Shown in pieces: positions 57,909 through 64,000 of a stretch of DNA of 64,000 nt (positions within the stretch are counted from its first letter, which is position 1; every line of letters begins with the position of its first letter). Below the pieces are notes generated by a model. It had not been told where the DNA came from. It saw only the letters and a program-made list of their open reading frames with translations, and ran no database searches. Position numbers and translations under genes: made by a program. The stretch is from an uncultured Oscillibacter sp. (GTDB lineage Bacteria; Bacillota; Clostridia; Oscillospirales; Oscillospiraceae), in contig CAJTZL010000008.1 of NCBI GenBank assembly GCA_910583695.1, forward strand, positions 1-64,000, given 5' to 3'.

Positions 57909-59250
57909 ATTCCGCCTCGTCCCCGGCGCGTTTCCAGGGGCCGGTTCCATAGAAGAAAACGGACATGGCGGAAGCCGTCGTCCAGCCGATGGGCCAGGAG
58001 CACCAGATGCCCAGGGACTCCAGGGCCGTCCGGGCCAGCAGTGTGGCCAGGACCACCCGCAGAATCAGGTCCGTGAAGGTGGAGGCCATGAAATGGAGCA
58101 TCCGCCCGGAGCCTCGGAGGACGCCGTCCGCCACCAGTTTGGCGGAGACCACAAAGTAGAAGGGGGAGAGGATGCGGAGGTAGGCCACGCCGGTCCGGAG
58201 GGCGTCCTCCGTGGGGCTTTCCAGGAAGAGGGAGAGCATGTGCCGCCCGGCGAAGAAATACAGGAGGAACAGGGGCAGACTCAGCAGCCACACCAGCTTC
58301 ACCCCCGCCCGGAACCCGGCCCGCACCCGGGGGAGCTTCTGCGCACCGATGTTTTGGGCGGTGTAGTTGGACACGCCGTTGGCCAGGGTGGTAAAGGAGG
58401 TGATGACCAGATTGTTCAGCTTCACCCCGGCGGAGTAGCCCGCCATGACGCCGGTGCCGAAGCCGTTGATGACCCCCTGGAGGATGATGTTGCCCACGGA
58501 GATGAAGCTCTGCTGGAGGATGCTGGGCACGGCGATGACGGCGATTTTTTTCAGCAGCAGGGGAGAGAACACCGGCGCGGGCTCCGGGGATTCCACCTTC
58601 CGCAGCCGGGCGCATACCACTCCTACGGCCAAAATACAGCTGATCCCCTGGCAGAGGAAGGTAGCCCAGGCCACGCCGGCCACCCCCATGTCGAAGGCGG
58701 TGACAAAGAGGATGTCTACGGCGATGTTGGCGGTGGAGGAGGCCGCCAGGAAGAGGAAGGGGGTCCGGGAGTCCCCCAGGGCGGAAAAGACGCCGGTAGC
58801 GATGTTGTAGAAAAAGACGAAGGGAAGGCCCCAGATGTAGATGTCCAGGTAGAGCTTGGAGGCGGCGAAGGCTTCCTCCGGGGTGCGGATGAGCCGGAGC
58901 AGACCGCCGCAGCCGAGGATGCCCCCCAGCATCAAGGCCCCGCAGAGGAGGGCGCTGGCGATGCAGGCGGTGGACACCGCCGTTTTCATCTTCCCGTACT
59001 CCCTGGCCCCGAAGAGCTGGGAGACCACCACGGAGCAGCCCATGTTGCACCCGAAGGCGAAGGCCAGGAAGATCAGCGTCACCTCGTAGCTGTTGCCTAC
59101 GGCAGCCAGGGCCTCCTCGCCGATGAACTTCCCGGCCACCAGACTGTCGGCAATGTTGTAGAGCTGCTGGAAGAGGATGCTTCCAAACAGGGGGAGGCAG
59201 AACCGCCAAAGCACGGTCTCCGGCCTCCCCACGGTCAGATCCTTGTTCAT
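57907..59250 (-). CDS. MATE-family multidrug/Na+ or H+ antiporter
   Basis: 447 residues, about 12 membrane segments in two similar halves. Typical start MNKDLTVGRPETVLWRFCLP, LFQQLYNIADSLVAGKFIG, AFGCNMGCSVVVSQLFGARE, and in the second half QQSFISVGNIILQGVINGFG, AAQN-like NYTAQNIGAQKLPR. ATG 59250 follows GAGGTGTATCCCC; an extension to 59280 has no ribosome site. Substrate unknown. Confidence 0.92.
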   Translation of the reverse strand: MNKDLTVGRPETVLWRFCLPLFGSILFQQLYNIADSLVAGKFIGEEALAAVGNSYEVTLIFLAFAFGCNMGCSVVVSQLFGAREYGKMKTAVSTACIASALLCGALMLGGILGCGGLLRLIRTPEEAFAASKLYLDIYIWGLPFVFFYNIATGVFSALGDSRTPFLFLAASSTANIAVDILFVTAFDMGVAGVAWATFLCQGISCILAVGVVCARLRKVESPEPAPVFSPLLLKKIAVIAVPSILQQSFISVGNIILQGVINGFGTGVMAGYSAGVKLNNLVITSFTTLANGVSNYTAQNIGAQKLPRVRAGFRAGVKLVWLLSLPLFLLYFFAGRHMLSLFLESPTEDALRTGVAYLRILSPFYFVVSAKLVADGVLRGSGRMLHFMASTFTDLILRVVLATLLARTALESLGIWCSWPIGWTTASAMSVFFYGTGPWKRAGDEAE

Positions 59251-59334
59251 GGGGATACACCTCGCTTTCGGACTTCTCAACGGCTTTTGATTATAGTCCT
59301 AAAAACAGGAGGTGTAAACCGTCATTTTGACGGT

Positions 59335-60261
59335 TTAGTATCCCAGATACTCTTCCAGGCAGAGGCCCTGGCGCATGATCTCCCCGGCGGCCTCCTCACC
59401 CACATAGCGGTAGTGCCAGGGCTCGTAACCCACGCCGGTGAGAGCGCTTTTCTCCGTGGGGTAGCGGAGGATGAAGCCGTACTCGGCGCAGTGCGCCATC
59501 AGCCACTGCTGAACCGCCGTGTCCTCCTGCCCCTCGTCTAAAAGCTGGTAGGACGTGTCCACAATGTCCACCGCCAGCCCCGCCTGATGCTCGCTGGTGC
59601 CGGGGCGGGAGACCCATTGGGCCGCCTGTTCCTCCGCTTCTTTCCGGGAGGCGGCCTGGGGGAGGCAGGCCTGGACCTTGGCTTCAAACAGCTCCTCCTG
59701 CTTTTCCCGGGTTCGGTAGGAGGAGCAGATCAGCGGCGCCAGCCCCTCCGCCCGGCAGGCGTCCATCATCCGCTGGAGGGCGGGGTAGGCCCGCCGGTCA
59801 ATGGCGTGGCCGTTCCGCAGCTGGGTCAGCTCCGGAATCCGGAAGTCTTCCGGCAGGGGGTGGTCTCCATTCACCAGGATCAGGTTCCAATCGTCCTCGC
59901 AGACAGAGGTTCCGCCTTCTCTACCGGAGGCGGGCACATCCTCCTTTCCGGAGCGGACGGCCTCGGGAACCTCCAGGATACGAACGGGGCCGCCGGCGGC
60001 GGCTCCCGCTCCCGCCGCGGCTTGGGCGGCTCTGCTTCCAGCGGCTTCCGCCTGGCCCAGCAGGAAGCCCCCGGCGAACAGCGCCAGCCCCAGAAGGAGC
60101 AGGGCAAGCAGGGGGGATTGCCGCGGCTTCCGCCGGGCCCGGGAGGGAGCGGGGCGGCGGGGTCTGGAAACCGTGGGCACGTTCCACTGAGGGGGGGCGG
60201 CGGCGTAATACTCCCGGTCCGGGAGGGGAAAGTTATGGAGGGTGCAGGATTGGGTGGACAT
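59335..60261 (-). CDS. Membrane-anchored D-alanyl-D-alanine carboxypeptidase, VanY type
   Basis: 308 residues: cytoplasmic Pro/Arg-rich start, one membrane segment (LLALLLLGLALFAGGFLLG, 51-69), Ala-rich linker, then the VanY domain (about 125-305) with SSYRTREKQEELF, the zinc motif SEHQAGLAVDI and EPWHYRYVG. It trims the terminal D-Ala of peptidoglycan stems. AAAGGAGCTGTTTCT precedes the ATG. Monocistronic by spacing; the TCS operon upstream ends 80 bases away in the same direction. Confidence 0.92.
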   Translation of the reverse strand: MSTQSCTLHNFPLPDREYYAAAPPQWNVPTVSRPRRPAPSRARRKPRQSPLLALLLLGLALFAGGFLLGQAEAAGSRAAQAAAGAGAAAGGPVRILEVPEAVRSGKEDVPASGREGGTSVCEDDWNLILVNGDHPLPEDFRIPELTQLRNGHAIDRRAYPALQRMMDACRAEGLAPLICSSYRTREKQEELFEAKVQACLPQAASRKEAEEQAAQWVSRPGTSEHQAGLAVDIVDTSYQLLDEGQEDTAVQQWLMAHCAEYGFILRYPTEKSALTGVGYEPWHYRYVGEEAAGEIMRQGLCLEEYLGY

Positions 60262-60342
60262 AGAAACAGCTCCTTTGCTTTTTGACTGTCTCTATGATAA
60301 GGCTTGTCCCCGTCGAAACCGAAACATTTCTGCATCAAAGTC

Positions 60343-61125
60343 TCACCAAGTTTGCATCGGACCGGCATCCATATCGATGCTGGATGCGGGAGGATAGCCC
60401 ATGGCGATACGGGTGTCGTCGTCCAGGGACTGCCAGTCCACCTCGAGGGCAATGCGGAGGAAGTCACGGTGCCGGCTGATCCAATATACGGTGTCATTGT
60501 CCACCAGTCGGAAGACGGCGGTGTCCTCTTGGACGGGGTTCAGCGGCTCATAGTTCAGCCCCAGGGCGTGGAAGAAGGCTCTGCCAATGTCCTCCGCAGA
60601 GGCGTCGAAATCCCAGGGGAGATCCGAAAACAGCTCCAGCGTCAGGATTTGCCCGGATTCCCCATCCAGATACAGAAAGAGCGTTTCTCCGGTCTCCTTG
60701 TCGTAGGCATTCAGCATGGCAAAGGCGGCGCTGGACAGGTCCCTCTGGTCCCGGAGGTAAAGAAGGCTGCCCTCAAAGCCGCAGTTGTACACTCCGGACT
60801 CCTCCGGCAGGATGCCCAGCTGGGCCAGCCGCTCCAGCTCCGCCCGGGCCCGGGCGGACAGCTCCTCCAGATTTGCCGCTCCCGGCTCCTGGCCCACAAC
60901 GGTGAGAAGATCGGGAAGGGACTGGTACTGGGCCAGCAGCCAGATGCGCCCGGGCAGCTCCGGGGGCTTGGCGGGGAAGTTGTTGTCCGCGGCCAGGGGC
61001 TCGGCGTGGACGGTCCCGGTGAGCTGCCTGTCCTCCTGGGTGGACAGACGGAGGGGCAGCAGCGCCAGGGCCGCCACGGCCAGGGCCGTCAGGATGGGGA
61101 AGAGCCGGTTTTTCCAGTTTTGCAA
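60343..61125 (-). CDS. Membrane-tethered protein encoded with a two-component system
   Basis: 260 residues with one N-terminal membrane segment (LFPILTALAVAALALLPLRL) and an extracellular part (LPDLLTVVGQEPGAANLEEL, YNCGFEGSLLYLRDQRDLS, GETLFLYLDGESGQILTLE). No known family; the YLDGESGQI strand resembles PepSY-like folds but this is weak. The start is best as TTG 61125, with GGGAGGGG 7 bases before it, overlapping the kinase gene by 37 bases. Probably a sensor partner or target of the kinase. Confidence 0.65.
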   Translation of the reverse strand: MQNWKNRLFPILTALAVAALALLPLRLSTQEDRQLTGTVHAEPLAADNNFPAKPPELPGRIWLLAQYQSLPDLLTVVGQEPGAANLEELSARARAELERLAQLGILPEESGVYNCGFEGSLLYLRDQRDLSSAAFAMLNAYDKETGETLFLYLDGESGQILTLELFSDLPWDFDASAEDIGRAFFHALGLNYEPLNPVQEDTAVFRLVDNDTVYWISRHRDFLRIALEVDWQSLDDDTRIAMGYPPASSIDMDAGPMQTW

Positions 61126-62534
61126 GGCGCGTCCCCTCCCTTCCAATGCACCCGGACTCGGGTGCCCCGGCCCGGCTCGCTCTCAATTTCCAGTCCCCCG
61201 CCGTGGAGCTCCGCAATCCGGCGGCACAGGGCCAGCCCCAGCCCCGCGCCCCCCTGGGCTCGGGAGCGGGACTTGTCCACCATGTAAAAGGCCTCCGTCA
61301 CCCGCTCCAGCTCCCCCTGGGGGATGCCCTTGCCCTGGTCGGTGACTTGAATGCACCAGCCGCCTGCTTCGGCGAAGCCCTCCAACAGGACCTCCCCGCC
61401 GTTCTCCATAGCTTTCCGAGCGTTGTCCAACAGGTTGACGCAGACGGTTTCCATCAGGTCCGGCTCCATGGGGGCCGTGACGCTCTGGGCTTGGAGAGAG
61501 AGGCGGATGCCCGCCTGGGCCAGGGTGGGCTCCATGGCTCCCGCCGCCCGGCGCAGGAAGCCGTCCAGGGGCACGGACCGCAGGGGGAAGTCCCGCCGCT
61601 CCAGAACGATGAGGTCCAGCAGCTTGCGGCTCAGGGCCTCCAGCCGCCGCCCCTCGCCGAAGATATACCCGGCGCTCTCCCGGATCTGCTCCGGCCCGGC
61701 GGGGCGGGAGCGGAGCAGGTCCGCATAGCCGATGATGGAGGTCAGGGGCGTTTTGATCTCGTGGGCAAAGCTGCCGATGAAGTCCTCCTGGCGGCGCTGG
61801 GCGGCCTTCAGCTCCGCCACCTGCCGCTGGATGCGGTGGGCCATGACGTTGAAGTCGGCGGAGAGCTGGGCGATTTCGTCGTCCCCGTCCACTCGGACCC
61901 GCTGGCTGAGCTCTCCCTCCGCCATCCTCCGGGCGGCGGCGGAGAGGCGGGCCAGGGGCCGGACCAGCATGGCGGCCACCGCCAGGGACAGGACCCCCAC
62001 CGCCCCGGTGAGGACCAGCATCAGGGAGAAGAAGCTCTGGTACTGCTCCGCCCGGGTCCGGAAGAGCTCCCCCACCTCCCGGCAGTTCTCCAGATAGAGG
62101 ATGCCGTCCTCCAGGGCCAGGGGGCTGGCGGCGTGGAGGTAGATGCGCCCGTCGGCCAGGGCGTTCATGACCCAGCCCCGCTGCCCGGCGGGCAGATGGC
62201 TGGTGAGGCTTTCCGCCTCCACCGGAAGGACCCCGCTGCCCCCCAGGGAGGTTCCCGCCTCGTCGCTGAGGCGGAAGGAGACGGTCCGCCCCTGGCCGGT
62301 GATGATGGTGATGCCGCCGGCGGCCTTGGCCAGCTGACGGCGGGTGTACATGGGATTGAAGGCCAGCTCCTGGGCCAGGGCGAAGCGGAGGAGATCGTTT
62401 TCCTCGTACAGCGCCGCCACCTCCCGGTCCAGGGAGGCGTGGAACTGGGCGTTGATAAGAGCATAGCCCCCGGCGGAGCAGGCCAGGGCGGTGATGAGGA
62501 CCATGCTGCAAAAGAGCTTCCAGAATAATTTCAA
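61089..62534 (-). CDS. Membrane sensor histidine kinase (HAMP type)
   Basis: 481 residues: TM1 (FCSMVLITALACSAGGYALI), extracellular sensor (about 30-170), TM2 (LMLVLTGAVGVLSLAVAAML), HAMP (RPLARLSAAARRMAEGELSQ RV), HisKA with SFAHEIKTPLTSIIGY (His near 265), HATPase with NLLDNARKAM, DQGKGIP and GGAGLGLALC. TTG start behind GGAGGG. Downstream partner of the response regulator 47 bases before it. Confidence 0.93.
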   Translation of the reverse strand: MKLFWKLFCSMVLITALACSAGGYALINAQFHASLDREVAALYEENDLLRFALAQELAFNPMYTRRQLAKAAGGITIITGQGRTVSFRLSDEAGTSLGGSGVLPVEAESLTSHLPAGQRGWVMNALADGRIYLHAASPLALEDGILYLENCREVGELFRTRAEQYQSFFSLMLVLTGAVGVLSLAVAAMLVRPLARLSAAARRMAEGELSQRVRVDGDDEIAQLSADFNVMAHRIQRQVAELKAAQRRQEDFIGSFAHEIKTPLTSIIGYADLLRSRPAGPEQIRESAGYIFGEGRRLEALSRKLLDLIVLERRDFPLRSVPLDGFLRRAAGAMEPTLAQAGIRLSLQAQSVTAPMEPDLMETVCVNLLDNARKAMENGGEVLLEGFAEAGGWCIQVTDQGKGIPQGELERVTEAFYMVDKSRSRAQGGAGLGLALCRRIAELHGGGLEIESEPGRGTRVRVHWKGGDAPCKTGKTGSSPS

Positions 62535-62581
62535 GGCTGTCCCTCCATGCGCAGGGGCTGGACTCTGCCCCGGTCCGCTGC

Positions 62582-63238
62582 TTACACCTCCAGCCGGTAG
62601 CCCACCTTGTAGACCGCCACCAGCCGGTTTTCCAGCCCCAGCTTCTTCCGCATCCGCTGAATGTGGAGGTCCACGGTACGGCTGTCCCCCAGGAACTCCT
62701 CCCCCCAGACCTTCTCGTAGATGCGGTCCCGGTAGAGGGCAATGTTCTTGTTCTGGAGGAAGAGCAGCAGCAGGTCGTACTCCTTGGCGGTCAGGGCCAC
62801 AGGGGCTCCGGCCCGGCGCACCACATGGCTGGCGGTGTCGATTTCAATATCCGGCGGCAGGGTGAGAACCCGCCCCGTCTTTCCGCAGCGGCGCAGAACC
62901 GTCTCTACCCGGGCCATCAGCTCCATCAGCTCAAAGGGCTTAACAATATAGTCCTCCGCCCCCAGGCGGAGGCCCTTCACCCGGTCCTCCAGCTGTCCCT
63001 TGGCGGTGAGGAAGATTACCGGTACCTCCAGGCTTTTGCAGTATTCCAGCACCTCGTACCCGTCGGCCTTGGGCAGCATGATGTCCAGCAGCGCCAGATC
63101 GAAGGGCTGGGACTCCAGCCTGTCTGCCGCATCCACCCCGTCGGGGGCCCAGACGCAGCGGTAGCCCGCCCCTTCCAGGGCGGTGCGGATGAGGTTGGCA
63201 ATAGGGGCCTCGTCCTCGGCGATAAGGATTTTGTTCAC
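62582..63238 (-). CDS. OmpR/PhoB-family response regulator
   Basis: 218 residues from GTG 63238, which has AAAGGA 10-11 bases upstream; GTG 63247 overlaps that site. Receiver: AEDE (7-10), Asp52 in LLDIMLPKADG, Lys in YIVKPFE. Winged helix: LTAKEYDLLLLFLQNKNI, DSRTVDLHIQRMRKKLG, VYKVGYRLEV. First gene of the operon regulator-kinase-tethered protein, divergent from the repeat protein at the right edge. Confidence 0.93.
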   Translation of the reverse strand: MNKILIAEDEAPIANLIRTALEGAGYRCVWAPDGVDAADRLESQPFDLALLDIMLPKADGYEVLEYCKSLEVPVIFLTAKGQLEDRVKGLRLGAEDYIVKPFELMELMARVETVLRRCGKTGRVLTLPPDIEIDTASHVVRRAGAPVALTAKEYDLLLLFLQNKNIALYRDRIYEKVWGEEFLGDSRTVDLHIQRMRKKLGLENRLVAVYKVGYRLEV

Positions 63239-63367
63239 GGAAATCACGTCCTTTGGGCAAGATGCCTGTTTTGCCTATAGTCTGTATCGCCCGGCCATCA
63301 TTCTTGCATCATGAACGGGGGAGGAGGTTTTGGCATAGACTGTCATAGCCCCAATTGAAAGGAGGAT

Positions 63368-63387
63368 GCCGGAAGCATGCTTCCGGC
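63368..63387. promoter_or_regulatory. Perfect 20-base palindrome overlapping a start codon
   Basis: GCCGGAAGCA followed by its complement TGCTTCCGGC. The ATG at 63377 is in its centre and GGAGG lies just upstream (63361-63365). It could mask the ribosome site when folded, or bind a dimeric protein. Confidence 0.6.
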
Positions 63388-64000
63388 TGCATATATGAAT
63401 CAGAATATGATGCGGCAATTTTCCTCTCCCACCGCCTGGACCGGCCGTTCGGGAGATGCGGTTATTCCTCTGCCCAATCCTGGCGAGGGCGGGCCCGTCT
63501 ACCCCGGCAACATGAATAACGGTGTGACCGATCCCGGACAAATTCCCGTGATTCCTCTGCCCAACCCCGGCGAGGGCGGCCCGGTCTACCCCGGCCCCGA
63601 CGGCGGCGTGGTGGAGCCTGTCATCCCCCTGCCCAACCCCGGCGAGGGCGGTCCGGTTTACCCTGGCCCCGGCGGAGGGAATCAGACCTGGCCCTGTCCC
63701 GGCGGCGGCTGCGGCGGGATCATCGTCCTGCCCGGCGTCATCGGCGGCGTGTGGCCCGGCGCGGCCAAGGTCCGCTTCCTGAATGCGGGCTACGGCTATC
63801 CCGCCTTCCGCATTTTCATCGGCAACCGCCGGTTTGTAAACGTGCTGAACTACGCCTCCGCCACCACCTACGGCCAAGTCAACGCCGGGTACCAGACAGT
63901 GACGGTCACGGGAACCGACGGCTATGTTTACATCCAGAAGACCATGCCCTTCCAGTCCAACGGAATCACCACCGTTGCCATCATCAACACCGCCGGGGGT
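63377..64000 (+). CDS. Repeat protein with a DUF4397-like domain, 3' truncated by window
   Basis: 208 codons visible, no stop before the window end. Three near-identical 16-residue units VIPLPNPGEGGPVYPG (residues about 29, 58 and 82) form a Pro/Gly-rich start, then a Gly/Cys stretch (WPCPGGGCGG), then AKVRFLNAGYGYPAFRIFIG and VNAGYQTVTVTGTDGYVYIQ, the DUF4397 pattern. No signal peptide; spore-coat or surface placement is a guess. ATG 63377 has GGAGG 11 bases upstream; ATG 63395 in frame is the alternative. Confidence 0.75.
   Translation, partial: MLPAAYMNQNMMRQFSSPTAWTGRSGDAVIPLPNPGEGGPVYPGNMNNGVTDPGQIPVIPLPNPGEGGPVYPGPDGGVVEPVIPLPNPGEGGPVYPGPGGGNQTWPCPGGGCGGIIVLPGVIGGVWPGAAKVRFLNAGYGYPAFRIFIGNRRFVNVLNYASATTYGQVNAGYQTVTVTGTDGYVYIQKTMPFQSNGITTVAIINTAGG
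63461..63667 (+). repeat. Three 48-base coding repeats
   Basis: Units at 63461-63508, 63548-63595 and 63620-63667, each encoding V-I-P-L-P-N-P-G-E-G-G-P-V-Y-P-G, separated by 39 and 24 bases. Third-position changes show they are diverging but kept at the protein level. Confidence 0.85.

Noticed and set aside
1..64000. tRNA, rRNA or tmRNA genes
   Set aside because: Read for GTTCRANNC/CCA-type ends and rRNA blocks in the gaps; none recognised. A covariance scan could still find one that I missed.

Overview
The window reads as a chromosome segment from a high-GC anaerobic clostridial Firmicute. Oscillospiraceae (the Flavonifractor / Lawsonibacter / Intestinimonas neighbourhood) is my best inference, from strong AGGAGG ribosome sites, split transketolase, PFOR, a 4-hydroxybutyrate dehydrogenase, BlaR/BlaI and radical-SAM genes, and a Gram-positive envelope gene set. 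No rRNA, tRNA or CRISPR array was seen.

Left part (1-33.1 kb), host genes: split transketolase and 4-hydroxybutyrate dehydrogenase; a response regulator / ABC transporter / histidine kinase operon; a FIST-domain sensor paired with a soluble chemoreceptor and a FapA-like protein; a YheO-type regulator divergent from a long tryptophanase-family lyase and its NSS-family Na+ symporter; a sugar-phosphate isomerase with an HxlR regulator; two radical SAM proteins; a BlaR1-like/BlaI pair with a readable promoter and operators; a LytTR regulator; an operon of truncated sigma factor, DUF4367 protein and secreted protein; pyruvate:ferredoxin oxidoreductase; and a family-1 CoA transferase.

Middle (about 33.2-42.3 kb): an integrated filamentous (inovirus-type) prophage of about 9 kb in this Gram-positive host. 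It carries a small ssDNA-binding-like protein, a HUH replication initiator, several tiny membrane proteins, a signal-peptide-bearing putative receptor-binding protein with a C-terminal anchor, a Pro-rich anchored protein, a coat-like protein, a Zot/pI ATPase and no secretin. A plus-strand module holds two small DNA-binding-like proteins and an IS30-type transposase. A 16-bp direct repeat marks the likely ends. Five related palindromic elements (TGTAACACA...TGTGTTACA, 54-65 bp) sit at gene boundaries and divide the prophage into modules; one long nested hairpin marks the probable replication/packaging region. Several of its genes are shorter than 60 codons.

Right part (42.3-64 kb): housekeeping genes smc, ftsY, rph, rdgB, yhbY, a nadD-yqeK fusion, an LCP wall-polymer ligase and rsfS, all on the plus strand; then a 1050-residue hybrid histidine kinase, a holin-like/CHAP-SLH hydrolase pair, a MATE exporter, a VanY-type carboxypeptidase, a second two-component system, and a truncated-by-window repeat protein with a DUF4397-like domain.
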